64,000 bases of DNA from an uncultured Clostridium sp. (GTDB taxonomy: Bacteria; Bacillota; Clostridia; Clostridiales; Clostridiaceae). This document shows, piece by piece, positions 1 to 7,913 of the stretch (the stretch's first letter is position 1; every line of letters starts with the position of its first letter). Position numbers and translations under genes: made by a program. Under the pieces are notes generated by a model that ran no database searches, was not told where the DNA came from, and saw nothing but the letters and a program-made list of their open reading frames with translations. Location: positions 1 to 64,000 of the forward strand of contig URKQ01000013.1 of the NCBI GenBank assembly GCA_900548455.1, given 5' to 3'.

Positions 1-613
1 TAGTTGTTCGCGTATACATTGTCTTATCAGATTCTTGAATTGCCATTAAATTTCTATGGTTTAATAATTGCGATTTTTTAATTAGTTTACTATTAGGTTT
101 TGCATTAAAATCTCCCATTAAAATAATTGGTAAATTATCTATCTTATAATAATAATCAATATATTCTTCTATTATTTTAAGTCCATATTCTCTTGCCTTC
201 GGTAAAAAACAATCTAAGTGAGTATTATACACTCTAACTTTCTCACCACTTTTAAGCTGTACTGCAGCAGTAGTACATATTCTAGGATACAGCGAATACC
301 ACTTTGAAGATCCAACTTTTTCAGGTCTCTTAGATAGCCAAAAGGTATTACTACTTATTATTTTGTGCTCTTTACTAATCAAAATATCATTTCTTTCTAT
401 AAAAAATCTTTTAGTTCTTGGATTTCCTACTATATTATAATCTTTTATGTTTTCCAATATATCTGCATACATTTTCATATTCAATTCCTGAACACCCACA
501 ATGTCACAATGATATTTTGAAATTAAATTATAAACAATATCAGATCTTTTACTCCATCTATTATTAAAATCTAAAACAAAATCCGTTCTTAAATTAAAGG
601 TCATAACTTTCAT
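1..613 (-). CDS. Endonuclease/exonuclease/phosphatase family protein, 3' end cut by window edge
   Basis: The first 204 codons of an EEP-fold metal-dependent hydrolase are visible; the stop lies beyond base 1. The start is the ATG at 613-611, preceded by GGGTGA about five bases away. The family's residues are present: Asn7 in the opening MTFNLR, Glu43 in GVQEL (metal ligand), His132 in NTHLD, and Asp168 and Asn170 in GDFNA. The C-terminal Asp-His pair would lie outside the window. No signal peptide is seen, so the enzyme is probably cytoplasmic. Members cut nucleic acids, sugar phosphates or phospholipids, and the exact substrate cannot be read here. The gene is divergent from uvsE, with only 114 bases between them, so a DNA-related role is possible but unproven. 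Confidence 0.85.
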   Translation of the reverse strand, partial: MKVMTFNLRTDFVLDFNNRWSKRSDIVYNLISKYHCDIVGVQELNMKMYADILENIKDYNIVGNPRTKRFFIERNDILISKEHKIISSNTFWLSKRPEKVGSSKWYSLYPRICTTAAVQLKSGEKVRVYNTHLDCFLPKAREYGLKIIEEYIDYYYKIDNLPIILMGDFNAKPNSKLIKKSQLLNHRNLMAIQESDKTMYTRTT

Positions 614-727
614 AAAAATCACCCACTCATACATACATATTAATTTTAGGGTAAACTACATATATATTATAATCCCACTTTAACTTCAAAGTATAACATT
701 TTAGAATTATATATTTAGGAGGAAGTT

Positions 728-1627
728 ATGATTAATCGTATTGGATATGCTTGTATCAATACATCAATTAAAGAGAACTTTAAAGATTGTAGACTAAATA
801 CTATTTATACTAAAGGAATACCTAACTTAAAACAAATAATAATAAACAACCTTGAAGTAACGGAAAAAACTCTACTTTGGAATTTAAAGCATAACATACT
901 TTTATATAGGGCTACATCTAAAATGATTCCTTTTGCCACACATCCAGATATTCTTAATGATTTCGAATTTAGATGGTATGAGGATAACGAAATACTTACC
1001 ATTCTAGAAAGAATAAAAAAAATAGTGCAATCAAATAATATAAGACTTTCTATGCATCCAGATCAATTCACAGTCCTTAACAGCCCTGATGAAAAAATAG
1101 TAAGAAAATCCATAGACAACTTAATTTATCACAAGGAATTACTAGAAAAGATGGGTGGTTCAGACTTAATCATTCATACTGGTGGAGTTTATGGAGATAA
1201 GGATGCAGCAATAAACCGATTTGTTAAAGTATTTTTATCTCTTGATAAAAACATAAGTAAATATTTAAGACTAGAAAATGATGATGTTTCATATACATTG
1301 CAAGATGTAATTGATATATCTAAAAGTTGTGGTATTCCCATCATACTAGATATTCATCATCATAACTGCAACCATTATGGTTCAAATAATATAAACGATC
1401 TTATTCCTCAAGTATCTAATAGTTGGGACGGGACTGACTTAATTCCAAAATGTCATATTAGTTCTGGAATATCTGGATATGATGATAAAAGACATGACAA
1501 CATGATATCCCCTCTGGATTTCATAAATTTTTATGAAATTGTAAATTCCATTACCGTTGACTTAATGGTAGAAGCAAAATTTAAAGAATTAGCAGTAATA
1601 GACCTACAAAAGATGATGAAAAGCTAA
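728..1627 (+). CDS. uvsE: UV DNA damage endonuclease UvsE
   Basis: This 299-residue protein matches UvdE/UvsE, a TIM-barrel endonuclease that nicks DNA 5' of UV photoproducts and starts an alternative excision repair path. Metal-binding motifs of the family occur in order: SMHPDQF near residue 107, IHTGG near 150, RLENDD near 178, DIHHH near 205, KCHISSG near 240 and VEAKFKE near 283. The length is close to that of bacterial UvsE proteins. The ATG follows AGGAGG with a five-base gap. The gene stands alone, ends at a strong hairpin at 1634-1671, and is divergent from a nuclease-fold gene. In spore formers UvsE often helps protect spore DNA; whether it does so here is inference. Confidence 0.93.
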   Translation: MINRIGYACINTSIKENFKDCRLNTIYTKGIPNLKQIIINNLEVTEKTLLWNLKHNILLYRATSKMIPFATHPDILNDFEFRWYEDNEILTILERIKKIVQSNNIRLSMHPDQFTVLNSPDEKIVRKSIDNLIYHKELLEKMGGSDLIIHTGGVYGDKDAAINRFVKVFLSLDKNISKYLRLENDDVSYTLQDVIDISKSCGIPIILDIHHHNCNHYGSNNINDLIPQVSNSWDGTDLIPKCHISSGISGYDDKRHDNMISPLDFINFYEIVNSITVDLMVEAKFKELAVIDLQKMMKS

Positions 1628-1633
1628 AACTAC

Positions 1634-1671
1634 AGGGGCTGTCGAACTAAATAATTAGTGCGACAGCCCCT
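1634..1671. terminator. Bidirectional terminator between uvsE and the pcp operon
   Basis: Perfect 11-bp GC-rich stem (1634-1644 with 1661-1671) and 16-base loop. It sits between two convergent transcription units. The T run is weak on both sides. Confidence 0.75.
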
Positions 1672-1696
1672 ACAATTTGTAAGTTTATTATTATAG

Positions 1697-2191
1697 CTAT
1701 TCCTTAATTAAAGGAAAATATAAATCTACTTTTTCCATGTTAGGATAATACTCCATGTCTGCAAAGGTATTTCCTAAAACATATCCTGAACTAGGCAACC
1801 ACTTTTCTTGAAAAAAGCGCCTGGCTTTAGCAATATCAATTGGCCAACTCATTGCATTGTTGTAATACACACAAACCTTAGCATAAATTCCTATAGGAAG
1901 CGTTTTTATTACGAATTTACTTCTATCATTACTATCATCTTTAGTTCTAATTCCTACAAAATATTCATACTTACCTTGCTCGTCTTTATGATATGTAATG
2001 ACTCCTTGACCTACAGGTCTTCTAATATTACTAATATCACCACTTATACTCTTTAACTTTTTTTGAACTTCACTGGCATCACTAACAATTGTACTATCAG
2101 TTGCTATAGTTGATGTACCTGTGAAAATCATTTCTTCTTCAATAGACACAATGTTAACATTATATTTGGGCTTTTTTCTAAATAAAGGCAC
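1697..2191 (-). CDS. GyrI-like/effector-binding domain protein
   Basis: This 164-residue protein resembles the stand-alone small-molecule-binding (GyrI-like, SOUL-related) domains also found at the C-terminus of AraC and MerR activators. Support comes from the two-repeat beta pattern, the mid-protein GQGVITYHK and YFVGIRT segments, and the closing DLYFPLIKE, typical of the family. There is no DNA-binding domain. The start is GTG with GAGGTGA just upstream. It is the last gene of the pyroglutamate operon, 20 bases after pcp. A role in sensing or binding a small molecule of that pathway is inference. It could also be an unrelated passenger. Confidence 0.7.
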   Translation of the reverse strand: MPLFRKKPKYNVNIVSIEEEMIFTGTSTIATDSTIVSDASEVQKKLKSISGDISNIRRPVGQGVITYHKDEQGKYEYFVGIRTKDDSNDRSKFVIKTLPIGIYAKVCVYYNNAMSWPIDIAKARRFFQEKWLPSSGYVLGNTFADMEYYPNMEKVDLYFPLIKE

Positions 2192-2211
2192 CTAATCACC
2201 TCATTATCTAA

Positions 2212-2859
2212 TTAATGTGTAGTTCCACATTCAATTACTATATCATCTTTATTAGTTATTGCCGCTTCTACACAACATCTTAATGCTTCACTGATTACAC
2301 TAATAGGCATTGAAGGTGTTGTAGCTGGACGTCCTATAGCTTGTTGTATATCAAATGGAACATGAATAAATCCACCTCTTATATTAGGATACTTTTTATC
2401 AATTGTATATAGTAAATTATACATTACATCATTACATACATAAGTTCCTGCAGAATAAGATATAGATGCAGGTATTCCATGGTCATGCATATTTTTCACC
2501 ATAGCTTTTACTGGTATATTTGCAAAATAAGCATCTTTTCCATCTTCTTGAATTCTTCTTCCATTTGGCTTATTACCATCATTGTCCCCAAATGCAGGAG
2601 ATTCTGCTAAATTAATAGCAACACGCTCTACAGTCATATTAGCTCTTCCTCCAGCTTGTCCAACACATATAACTATATCAGGATTTTCTTTCTCAATAGC
2701 TGCTTCTACTGCTTCAGCTCCCTTGTAGAATACCACTGGTATCTCTACCTTAACTACTTCAGCTCCTGCTATGTTATCTGGTAATAACTTTACTGCCTCA
2801 AAGGCTGGATTCATTGTATCTGTTCCAAATGGTTGAAATCCTGTAACTAATACTTTCAT
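2212..2859 (-). CDS. pcp: Pyroglutamyl-peptidase I (pyrrolidone-carboxylate peptidase)
   Basis: This 215-residue cysteine peptidase (family C15) removes N-terminal 5-oxoproline from peptides in the cytoplasm. The N-terminus VLVTGFQPFG is diagnostic. The triad is visible: Glu78 in MTVERVAINL, Cys142 in AGTYVCNDVMY and His166 in GGFIHVPF. The length is the same as in Bacillus enzymes. The start ATG has AGGAGG upstream. It sits 12 bases after an aminopeptidase and in the same operon as the DUF969/DUF979 membrane pair, which suggests that imported pyroglutamyl peptides are unblocked here and then degraded further. Confidence 0.96.
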   Translation of the reverse strand: MKVLVTGFQPFGTDTMNPAFEAVKLLPDNIAGAEVVKVEIPVVFYKGAEAVEAAIEKENPDIVICVGQAGGRANMTVERVAINLAESPAFGDNDGNKPNGRRIQEDGKDAYFANIPVKAMVKNMHDHGIPASISYSAGTYVCNDVMYNLLYTIDKKYPNIRGGFIHVPFDIQQAIGRPATTPSMPISVISEALRCCVEAAITNKDDIVIECGTTH

Positions 2860-2871
2860 TTCATATTCCTC

Positions 2872-3855
2872 CTAAATGATAATTTTACCATCTTTTATTA
2901 TTAATGTTTCTCCAGCATAAATATCTGGATTATGAAATACTAAATCAAAGTGACCCTTTGCATCCTGTATTCCTCCAAGAGCAATATTTCTTCCCATTCC
3001 TAAATGAAAAGTTCCATAGGCTGATTCATCTTCTATATAACAACTTCCATTACACCTAGATAGCTTATTTAAACCTATTCCTAATTCTCCAACTGTATAG
3101 ATTCTTTCATCTTCAAAACTATCCATATATTCCTTTAGAATTTTCCCTGATGGAGTTTCTTCAATTTCTATCAATCTTCCATTCTCAAAAACAAGTTTAG
3201 TATTTTCTTCTATAACCCCTAAGTATCCAAAAGATCCATCTAAAATTGCTTTACCATGAGTTTTATTTTCCTCTACTCCTATATATACTTCAAAACTTGA
3301 AGAGCTTACATCTCCTGGATTTAATGCTTGTCCATTAAAAACACCTGCTCTTCTATTACATTTTCCTAAGGATAAATCAGTTCCTAATTTAGTAGTAATT
3401 CTAATTGAATCTACTTCATTTAAATATTCATTTATTTTATTACCCATTTCTTTTGATTCTTTAGTATCCATATTTATAAACTCAAAAGAAAGAAGTGATT
3501 TATCATTATTAACAGAAAGCGGTAATGACAAGAATCTAGATTGTCTCTCTATTGCATATTTAACTGTATTGGTAGTAATTAATGAATAATTTGTAGCCCC
3601 GATTATAGCATCATATTTTACAAACATAGATTCCATATCTTCAAATATATATCCATTATGAGTAGAGTTTTCTGGAACAATAATAGTTACCACAATAGCT
3701 CCTAACTTTTCAGCCTCATCTCTTAAGCTTCCAGCTTCATTTATATGAGTTCCGTCTGTAATAATTAAAAGCTTTTCCCCATCTTTAATATTTAGCCAAT
3801 CCCCTATGATAATTTTTGCTCCTTTAGAAATATCCATTTGTGTCACACCAATCAT
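2872..3855 (-). CDS. M29-type aminopeptidase
   Basis: This 327-residue protein fits the M29 metallo-aminopeptidase family (AmpS, aminopeptidase T). The C-terminal half carries the expected metal ligands: Glu in TVGELGIGLN, Glu and His in ESAYGTFHLGMGRN, and His and Asp in GHFDLVFHNP. It is somewhat shorter than classic AmpS (about 410 residues), like the leaner M29 relatives found in clostridia. The longest start (3855) has a weak ribosome site; the ATG at 3837 follows GGTGTGA and may be the real start. Between the membrane pair and pcp in one operon, it likely trims peptides after 5-oxoproline removal. Related M29-fold enzymes include dioxygenases, so the reaction is not certain. Confidence 0.75.
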   Translation of the reverse strand: MIGVTQMDISKGAKIIIGDWLNIKDGEKLLIITDGTHINEAGSLRDEAEKLGAIVVTIIVPENSTHNGYIFEDMESMFVKYDAIIGATNYSLITTNTVKYAIERQSRFLSLPLSVNNDKSLLSFEFINMDTKESKEMGNKINEYLNEVDSIRITTKLGTDLSLGKCNRRAGVFNGQALNPGDVSSSSFEVYIGVEENKTHGKAILDGSFGYLGVIEENTKLVFENGRLIEIEETPSGKILKEYMDSFEDERIYTVGELGIGLNKLSRCNGSCYIEDESAYGTFHLGMGRNIALGGIQDAKGHFDLVFHNPDIYAGETLIIKDGKIII

Positions 3856-3885
3856 ATCTTAAATTTTTCTTAATTCATATATCTC

Positions 3886-4830
3886 TTACTTGCACATAAT
3901 CATATATCCGATTTGGAATACTAACATTATAAGTGCTAATAAAACTTGTTTTTTGATTACTCCATTTTTATCCTTTATTTCAAGGATTGCAACTGGAACT
4001 ATATTAAAGTTTGCTGCCATAGGAGTCATAAGTGTACCACAGAAACCACATGTCATAGCAACACTTCCTATAAGAACTGGATCAGCACCATAAGCTAGTA
4101 CAAATGGAGCTCCAACACCTACAGTTAAAACTGTTATTGCAGCAAATGCATTTCCCATTATCATAGTAAATAACATCATTCCAACGGCATACACAATTAT
4201 TCCTACATTCACATTTCCTGCTGGAATAATTCCTCCAACAATTTGTGCCACAGCATCTCCAACTCCAGCCTTTGTAAATACTGCACCTAAGCATGCAAGT
4301 AACATAGGTAGCATAGATAATGGTCCAACAATATCTAAGAATCTTCTATTATCTTCTAAAAATACCTTTGGCTTATTATCACGGTTAAAGCACATAAGCA
4401 TTATAATACCAATTACTATACCTACAAATAATCCTACTAGAGAACTAATTTTAGTAAATTTTGCAAATATTAAAGAAGCAATTCCTCCACAAAATGCTGG
4501 TATGAAAATTTTATATCCTATTTTCTTAAAACTAGCATCTGAATATTCTTTAGTTGGTCCTTGTACTGAACCTGGTTTTACCTTCTTTAGAATAGCTGGA
4601 ACGCACATAGCTATAACTAAAATACCTGTAAACATTGGTGGTATCCATCTTCCAAATGCAAATATAATACCTAGAATTGTCCAAAATATACCTGTTCCTA
4701 TTCTTTCTTTATTCTTTTTATCCATATATCCCTTTATACCAGCATATACACAAAGAAATCCCATTATAATATAAAGGCCTTCAACAAGCTTTGTGCTCAA
4801 TGTTACCTCTGGGCTCATAAAAAATGACAT
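3886..4830 (-). CDS. DUF979 membrane protein, probable 5-oxoproline transporter subunit
   Basis: A 314-residue integral membrane protein with about nine hydrophobic segments and no enzyme motif. It matches the DUF979 family, which nearly always pairs with DUF969 and with pcp, and the pair has been linked to 5-oxoproline transport. The ATG at 4830 was chosen because GGGGTGA lies six bases upstream; a GTG three codons earlier would place the ribosome site inside the gene. It starts 28 bases after the DUF969 gene. Substrate assignment rests on family association and the neighbouring pyroglutamyl peptidase. Confidence 0.8.
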   Translation of the reverse strand: MSFFMSPEVTLSTKLVEGLYIIMGFLCVYAGIKGYMDKKNKERIGTGIFWTILGIIFAFGRWIPPMFTGILVIAMCVPAILKKVKPGSVQGPTKEYSDASFKKIGYKIFIPAFCGGIASLIFAKFTKISSLVGLFVGIVIGIIMLMCFNRDNKPKVFLEDNRRFLDIVGPLSMLPMLLACLGAVFTKAGVGDAVAQIVGGIIPAGNVNVGIIVYAVGMMLFTMIMGNAFAAITVLTVGVGAPFVLAYGADPVLIGSVAMTCGFCGTLMTPMAANFNIVPVAILEIKDKNGVIKKQVLLALIMLVFQIGYMIMCK

Positions 4831-4858
4831 AAAAATCACCCCTTCAATTTAGATATTT

Positions 4859-5539
4859 TTATTTTAAAGAATTAACTCCATAAGTTTTTGTAAACATCTT
4901 TTTATCTTCAATCATTACATAAACACAACATATAACTGCTGCAAAAATAGCAACTGGAATTTGTACCTTTGCAATGTCTATTAACTCAACAGCATAACCA
5001 GCATTTGCTAATGTTGATTGAATTAATAGGTTTCCACCGCCACCTACAAATAGTAGTTGTCCAAAAAACCATGCCATATTTTCTGTTGCACTACATACAC
5101 ATTTTAATGATTCTTCATATTCTTCTGTCATTTCTAAATTTTTACCTGTGACAGCACCTGTCGCCATTGGTATTAGAACCGGTCTAATAAATCCTGCAAC
5201 ACCACCAAAATTGATATTAAACGCTGCAGTTATAAAACGGAAAATAGCATAAATAGAAATTACAAGTCCTGAACTTGCTCCTTTAATTTTAGTAATTAAA
5301 TTAGCAGCTGCACTTTTCAATCCATTTCTCTCCAATGTTCCAGTTAGAAGCATTGTAATTATAAACATATTCATACTTCTATTGGCAACAAAAGTTGATC
5401 CAAATGTCTCTAAAAATTCTGGTATACTTAAGCCTCCACATAATGCTGTTACAGCAGAAGCTAGTACAATAATAAGTATCGAGTCCAATTTCATTGTAAA
5501 ACCTACGATTACAATTAGTACACCAATTAAACTTAACAT
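4859..5539 (-). CDS. DUF969 membrane protein, probable 5-oxoproline transporter subunit
   Basis: This 226-residue polytopic membrane protein is the first gene of the pyroglutamate operon. It resembles the DUF969 family, the fixed partner of DUF979; together they look like two halves of a split permease. Features include a hydrophobic N-terminus, a GGGGNLL loop near residue 158 and glycine-rich helices. The ATG at 5539 follows AAGGGGTGG; an upstream TTG would include this ribosome site and was rejected. Expression is probably controlled at the palindromes at 5601-5632 and 5641-5661. Confidence 0.8.
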   Translation of the reverse strand: MLSLIGVLIVIVGFTMKLDSILIIVLASAVTALCGGLSIPEFLETFGSTFVANRSMNMFIITMLLTGTLERNGLKSAAANLITKIKGASSGLVISIYAIFRFITAAFNINFGGVAGFIRPVLIPMATGAVTGKNLEMTEEYEESLKCVCSATENMAWFFGQLLFVGGGGNLLIQSTLANAGYAVELIDIAKVQIPVAIFAAVICCVYVMIEDKKMFTKTYGVNSLK

Positions 5540-5600
5540 AAAACCACCCCTTCGCAATTATAAAGCAACTCTTACTTTCTTCTAAGTTGTTACTTTATTA

Positions 5601-5632
5601 ATTATGATATTACATTTTTATAATATCATAAT
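5601..5632. promoter_or_regulatory. Perfect inverted repeat, probable operator of the pcp operon
   Basis: Two perfect 12-bp arms, ATTATGATATTA and TAATATCATAAT, flank an 8-base spacer. The repeat overlaps the proposed -10 and start region about 60 bases before the DUF969 ATG. This placement fits a repressor site. The regulator is not identifiable in this window. Confidence 0.6.
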
Positions 5633-5640
5633 ATTAGTAT

Positions 5641-5661
5641 AATTCAATAATATATTGAATT
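5641..5661. promoter_or_regulatory. Second inverted repeat upstream of the pcp operon
   Basis: Perfect 9-bp arms AATTCAATA and TATTGAATT with a 3-base spacer, covering the proposed -35 of the DUF969 operon. Its sequence differs from the first palindrome, so it may bind another factor or be chance in AT-rich DNA. Confidence 0.4.
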
Positions 5662-5821
5662 TTGTCGATTTTAATAATAATTTGTTAAATATAATCGTTT
5701 CAAAATTTAAAATTAATTGCATTAAATGTTTTTTTATTGATTTTTATTCCATTTAATTTTAATTCTTGTGATAAAACTGGTATACTAAAATCCAGCAATA
5801 TATGGTTGAATGTAATTATTG

Positions 5822-5851
5822 TTGACTTTAAATTCAATGTGTTGGTAAAAT
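5822..5851 (+). promoter_or_regulatory. Predicted sigma-A promoter of the AEC permease gene
   Basis: TTGACT and TAAAAT separated by 18 bases, ending 50 bases before the ATG at 5902. Confidence 0.55.
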
Positions 5852-5901
5852 TTAAAAATGTAGATTAAAACAAATATATATTTTTTATAAAGAGGTGCAA
5901 T

Positions 5902-6840
5902 ATGGATAATTTAATTCTATCTTTCAATGTAATTTTTCCCCTTTTTGTAACAATGGCTCTAGGATATATATTAAAGCAATTAAAAATGTTTGATGAAAAA
6001 ACACTTAAAATAATGAATAATTTAGTATTCAAAGTTTTTTTACCAATATTGCTTTTTAACAATATCTATAATACTAATCTGAAAGACTCCTTCAATATAA
6101 AACTTCTATCTTTTTGCATAATAAGTGTTATCATTTCATTCTTACTGGTAACTCTTATTGTTCCAATAATTGAGAAAAATAATAAAAAGCGTGGGGTAAT
6201 GATCCAGGGTATCTTTAGAAGCAATTTTGTTCTATTTGGACTACCTGTTGCTATTTCACTTTTTGGAGAAGGACAAGCCGGAGTAATTGCAATTTTAATA
6301 TCTGTTGTAGTACCCATGTTTAATATGCTTTCTGTAATCGCTCTTGAAATATTTAGGGGGGGATCTATAAATATTAAAAAAATAATTAAAGGAATTATAA
6401 CTAATCCACTTATAATAGCCTCTGCCTTAGGATTATCAATGCTTTTATTAAATATTAAATTTCCTATTTTCATAACAAAATCTATTAGTGATATCTCTAA
6501 AATTGCCACTCCTCTTTCTTTAATTCTTTTAGGAGGTTCCTTTAATTTTTGTGATATAAAAACACATATAAAACAAACCTCTATATGTGTTCTAGGAAAA
6601 TTAATATTATTGCCTATAATTATGATACCAATAGGTATTTATCTAGGTTTTAGAAATATTGAATTAGTTGGCATCATGTTGATTTTTGCTTCACCTACAG
6701 CTGTATCCTCCTTTACCATGGCTCAAAAAATGGATGGTGATGATGACTTAGCAGCCCAAATAGTTGTATTTACATCTGCATTTTGCATTACAACTGTTTT
6801 TTTATGGATATTTATTTTAAAACAATTTTCTTTCATTTAG
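5902..6840 (+). CDS. AEC-family permease
   Basis: A 312-residue membrane protein with about ten transmembrane helices. It resembles the auxin efflux carrier family, whose bacterial members move carboxylates such as malate or other organic acids. Typical features are the opening FNVIFPLFVTMALGYILK, a polar QGIFRSNFVLFGLPVA segment near residue 105 and the late ASPTAVSSFTMAQ motif near 255. AAGAGGTG precedes the ATG. It is divergent from the pyroglutamate operon and might share its substrate (5-oxoproline is a carboxylate), but nothing in the protein proves this. Confidence 0.85.
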   Translation: MDNLILSFNVIFPLFVTMALGYILKQLKMFDEKTLKIMNNLVFKVFLPILLFNNIYNTNLKDSFNIKLLSFCIISVIISFLLVTLIVPIIEKNNKKRGVMIQGIFRSNFVLFGLPVAISLFGEGQAGVIAILISVVVPMFNMLSVIALEIFRGGSINIKKIIKGIITNPLIIASALGLSMLLLNIKFPIFITKSISDISKIATPLSLILLGGSFNFCDIKTHIKQTSICVLGKLILLPIIMIPIGIYLGFRNIELVGIMLIFASPTAVSSFTMAQKMDGDDDLAAQIVVFTSAFCITTVFLWIFILKQFSFI

Positions 6841-6860
6841 AATTTATGGCAAAAAGACAA

Positions 6861-6893
6861 GGGAATTACTGAAACTAGCAGTAATCCCCTTTT
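6861..6893. terminator. Bidirectional terminator between AEC gene and nifX-like gene
   Basis: An 11-bp stem (6861-6871 with 6879-6889) and a 7-base loop, followed by TTTT on the plus strand. One pair is A-C on the plus strand but G-U on the minus strand, so it is a little better for the minus-strand operon. Confidence 0.7.
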
Positions 6894-6976
6894 CTATTTG
6901 GTTCTGTATTACCTTGTATATTCTATCACTCTATTTTATTACAGAGCCTTTTACTCTATCCATTAAACTTTATAAT

Positions 6977-7351
6977 TTAATGATGATGTCCACAGCCATC
7001 ATGATTGCAGCTGTGATTTGCTGGAAATTCAACTAATTCTCCAGACTTAAACTTAGCCAAGTTTTCTCCTAAATTACCTTCAGCAGCTCTAAATACTTTT
7101 ACACCCATGGAATTTAATTTTACAATTGCACCTTGACCTATGCCACCAACTACAACTGCATCTACAGTTTCTCCTGACAATGCTTTAATAGGCTGACACA
7201 TTCCGTGTTCATGACCCAAGTCACCATTGTTTAATACTTTTACCTCTCCACTTTCAGAATCACAAACTAAAAACATTGGTGCAGACCCAAAATGTCCATA
7301 TGGAATACTATCCATTCCCTCATTTGAATTAACTGGGAAACATACTTTCAT
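6977..7351 (-). CDS. NifX/NifB-type dinitrogenase iron-molybdenum cofactor-binding domain protein
   Basis: This 124-residue protein consists of one DiNase/NifX-like fold, a family that holds metal clusters or assists Fe-S delivery. Family marks are VCFPVNS at the start, YGHFGSAPMF near residue 18 and VDAVVVGGIGQGA near 63. Unusually, the protein ends in a histidine- and cysteine-rich tail (HSCNHDGCGHHH), a likely metal site. It begins three bases after an ArsR gene, so the two are cotranscribed and probably controlled by metal or redox state. No nitrogenase genes are near; a role in handling a transition metal or cluster is inference. Confidence 0.85.
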   Translation of the reverse strand: MKVCFPVNSNEGMDSIPYGHFGSAPMFLVCDSESGEVKVLNNGDLGHEHGMCQPIKALSGETVDAVVVGGIGQGAIVKLNSMGVKVFRAAEGNLGENLAKFKSGELVEFPANHSCNHDGCGHHH

Positions 7352-7354
7352 ATC

Positions 7355-7738
7355 CTATTCCTCCTTAAACCTCTTCATACAACATGACTTTCTAACTTTA
7401 CAATTAGAAGTACACTGTACGATATTTAAATTATCATCACTTAAATTAAATTTTTCATTTAAAGAGCATATATCATCATTTAAAAATAATTTTAAGAAAA
7501 CAACAGCTTCTTCAATTACCTCTTTATTTAAATCATATATAACATGATATCCACGTTTATATCCGATGACTAATTCAATATCTTTTAACACCTTTATATG
7601 TTGAGAAACTGCAGCCTCGGATATTCCAAGATGCCTTGAAATACCTTTTGCACAAATATTCTTTTTAGATAAAAGAATTAAAATCTTTATTCTTGTTTCA
7701 TCGCCTATGGCTTTAAATACTTTTACATTATCTATCAT
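7355..7738 (-). CDS. ArsR-family metal-sensing repressor
   Basis: A 127-residue winged-helix regulator. The ArsR core fills residues 1-85: IGDETRIKILILL, then the recognition segment LGISEAAVSQHIKVLKDIELV and a beta wing with YKRGYHVIYDL. The last 25 residues add a cysteine cluster, CTSNCKVRKSCC, which suggests metal or thiol sensing at the C-terminus rather than in the classic alpha-3 CxC box. AGAGGAG precedes the ATG. The gene represses itself and the nifX-like gene if it binds the near-perfect palindrome at 7751-7788, which overlaps its own promoter. The effector metal cannot be told from sequence alone. Confidence 0.88.
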   Translation of the reverse strand: MIDNVKVFKAIGDETRIKILILLSKKNICAKGISRHLGISEAAVSQHIKVLKDIELVIGYKRGYHVIYDLNKEVIEEAVVFLKLFLNDDICSLNEKFNLSDDNLNIVQCTSNCKVRKSCCMKRFKEE

Positions 7739-7750
7739 ATATACTCCTCT

Positions 7751-7788
7751 TTATAATTTAATTAAGTAATTCCTTAACTAAATTATAA
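7751..7788. promoter_or_regulatory. Operator palindrome of the arsR/nifX-like operon
   Basis: Arms of 16 bases (7751-7766 and 7773-7788) match at 15 of 16 positions around a 6-base spacer; the inner half-sites read TTAATTAAG and CTTAACTAA. The site overlaps the -10 and predicted transcript start, the usual layout for ArsR self-repression. Confidence 0.75.
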
Positions 7789-7810
7789 ATCTCTTAATTA
7801 GTTTTTTCAA
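7782..7810 (-). promoter_or_regulatory. Promoter of the arsR/nifX-like operon
   Basis: On the minus strand, TTGAAA (7810-7805) and TATAAT (7787-7782) are 17 bases apart, a near-consensus sigma-A promoter. Its -10 lies inside the operator. Confidence 0.7.
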
Positions 7811-7863
7811 GACATTTTAAGTTTTTTTACCAAAATTATAATAAATCTTTACTGCGTAATAAC

Positions 7864-7896
7864 AAAGATATGGAGGATGTGCTCCTCCATATCTTT
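7864..7896 (-). terminator. Terminator after the M32 carboxypeptidase gene
   Basis: A perfect 14-bp stem (7864-7877 with 7883-7896) and 5-base loop lie 18 bases after the stop codon. Confidence 0.8.
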
Positions 7897-7913
7897 ATTA
7901 TGTGCTTTTAAAA

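Larger units (their letters stand above)
5540..5901. other. Divergent promoter region between DUF969 operon and AEC permease
   Basis: No gene fits in this very AT-rich stretch. It holds two palindromes near the operon side (5601-5632, 5641-5661) and a promoter for the AEC gene (5822-5851). For the operon, minus-strand TTGAAT followed at 16 bases by TATTAT gives a likely promoter that runs through the palindromes. Confidence 0.6.

Noticed and set aside
1634..1671. Terminal repeat of a mobile element (AGGGGCTGTCG/CGACAGCCCCT)
   Set aside because: It is a single compact hairpin between two convergent genes, which is best read as a terminator.
4082..4294. A 70-codon minus-strand frame very rich in cysteine, looking like a Cys-rich peptide
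   Set aside because: It overlaps the DUF979 coding sequence in another frame on the same strand and has no ribosome site; the cysteines come from TGT/TGC in the shifted reading of Gly/Val/Ala-rich membrane segments.
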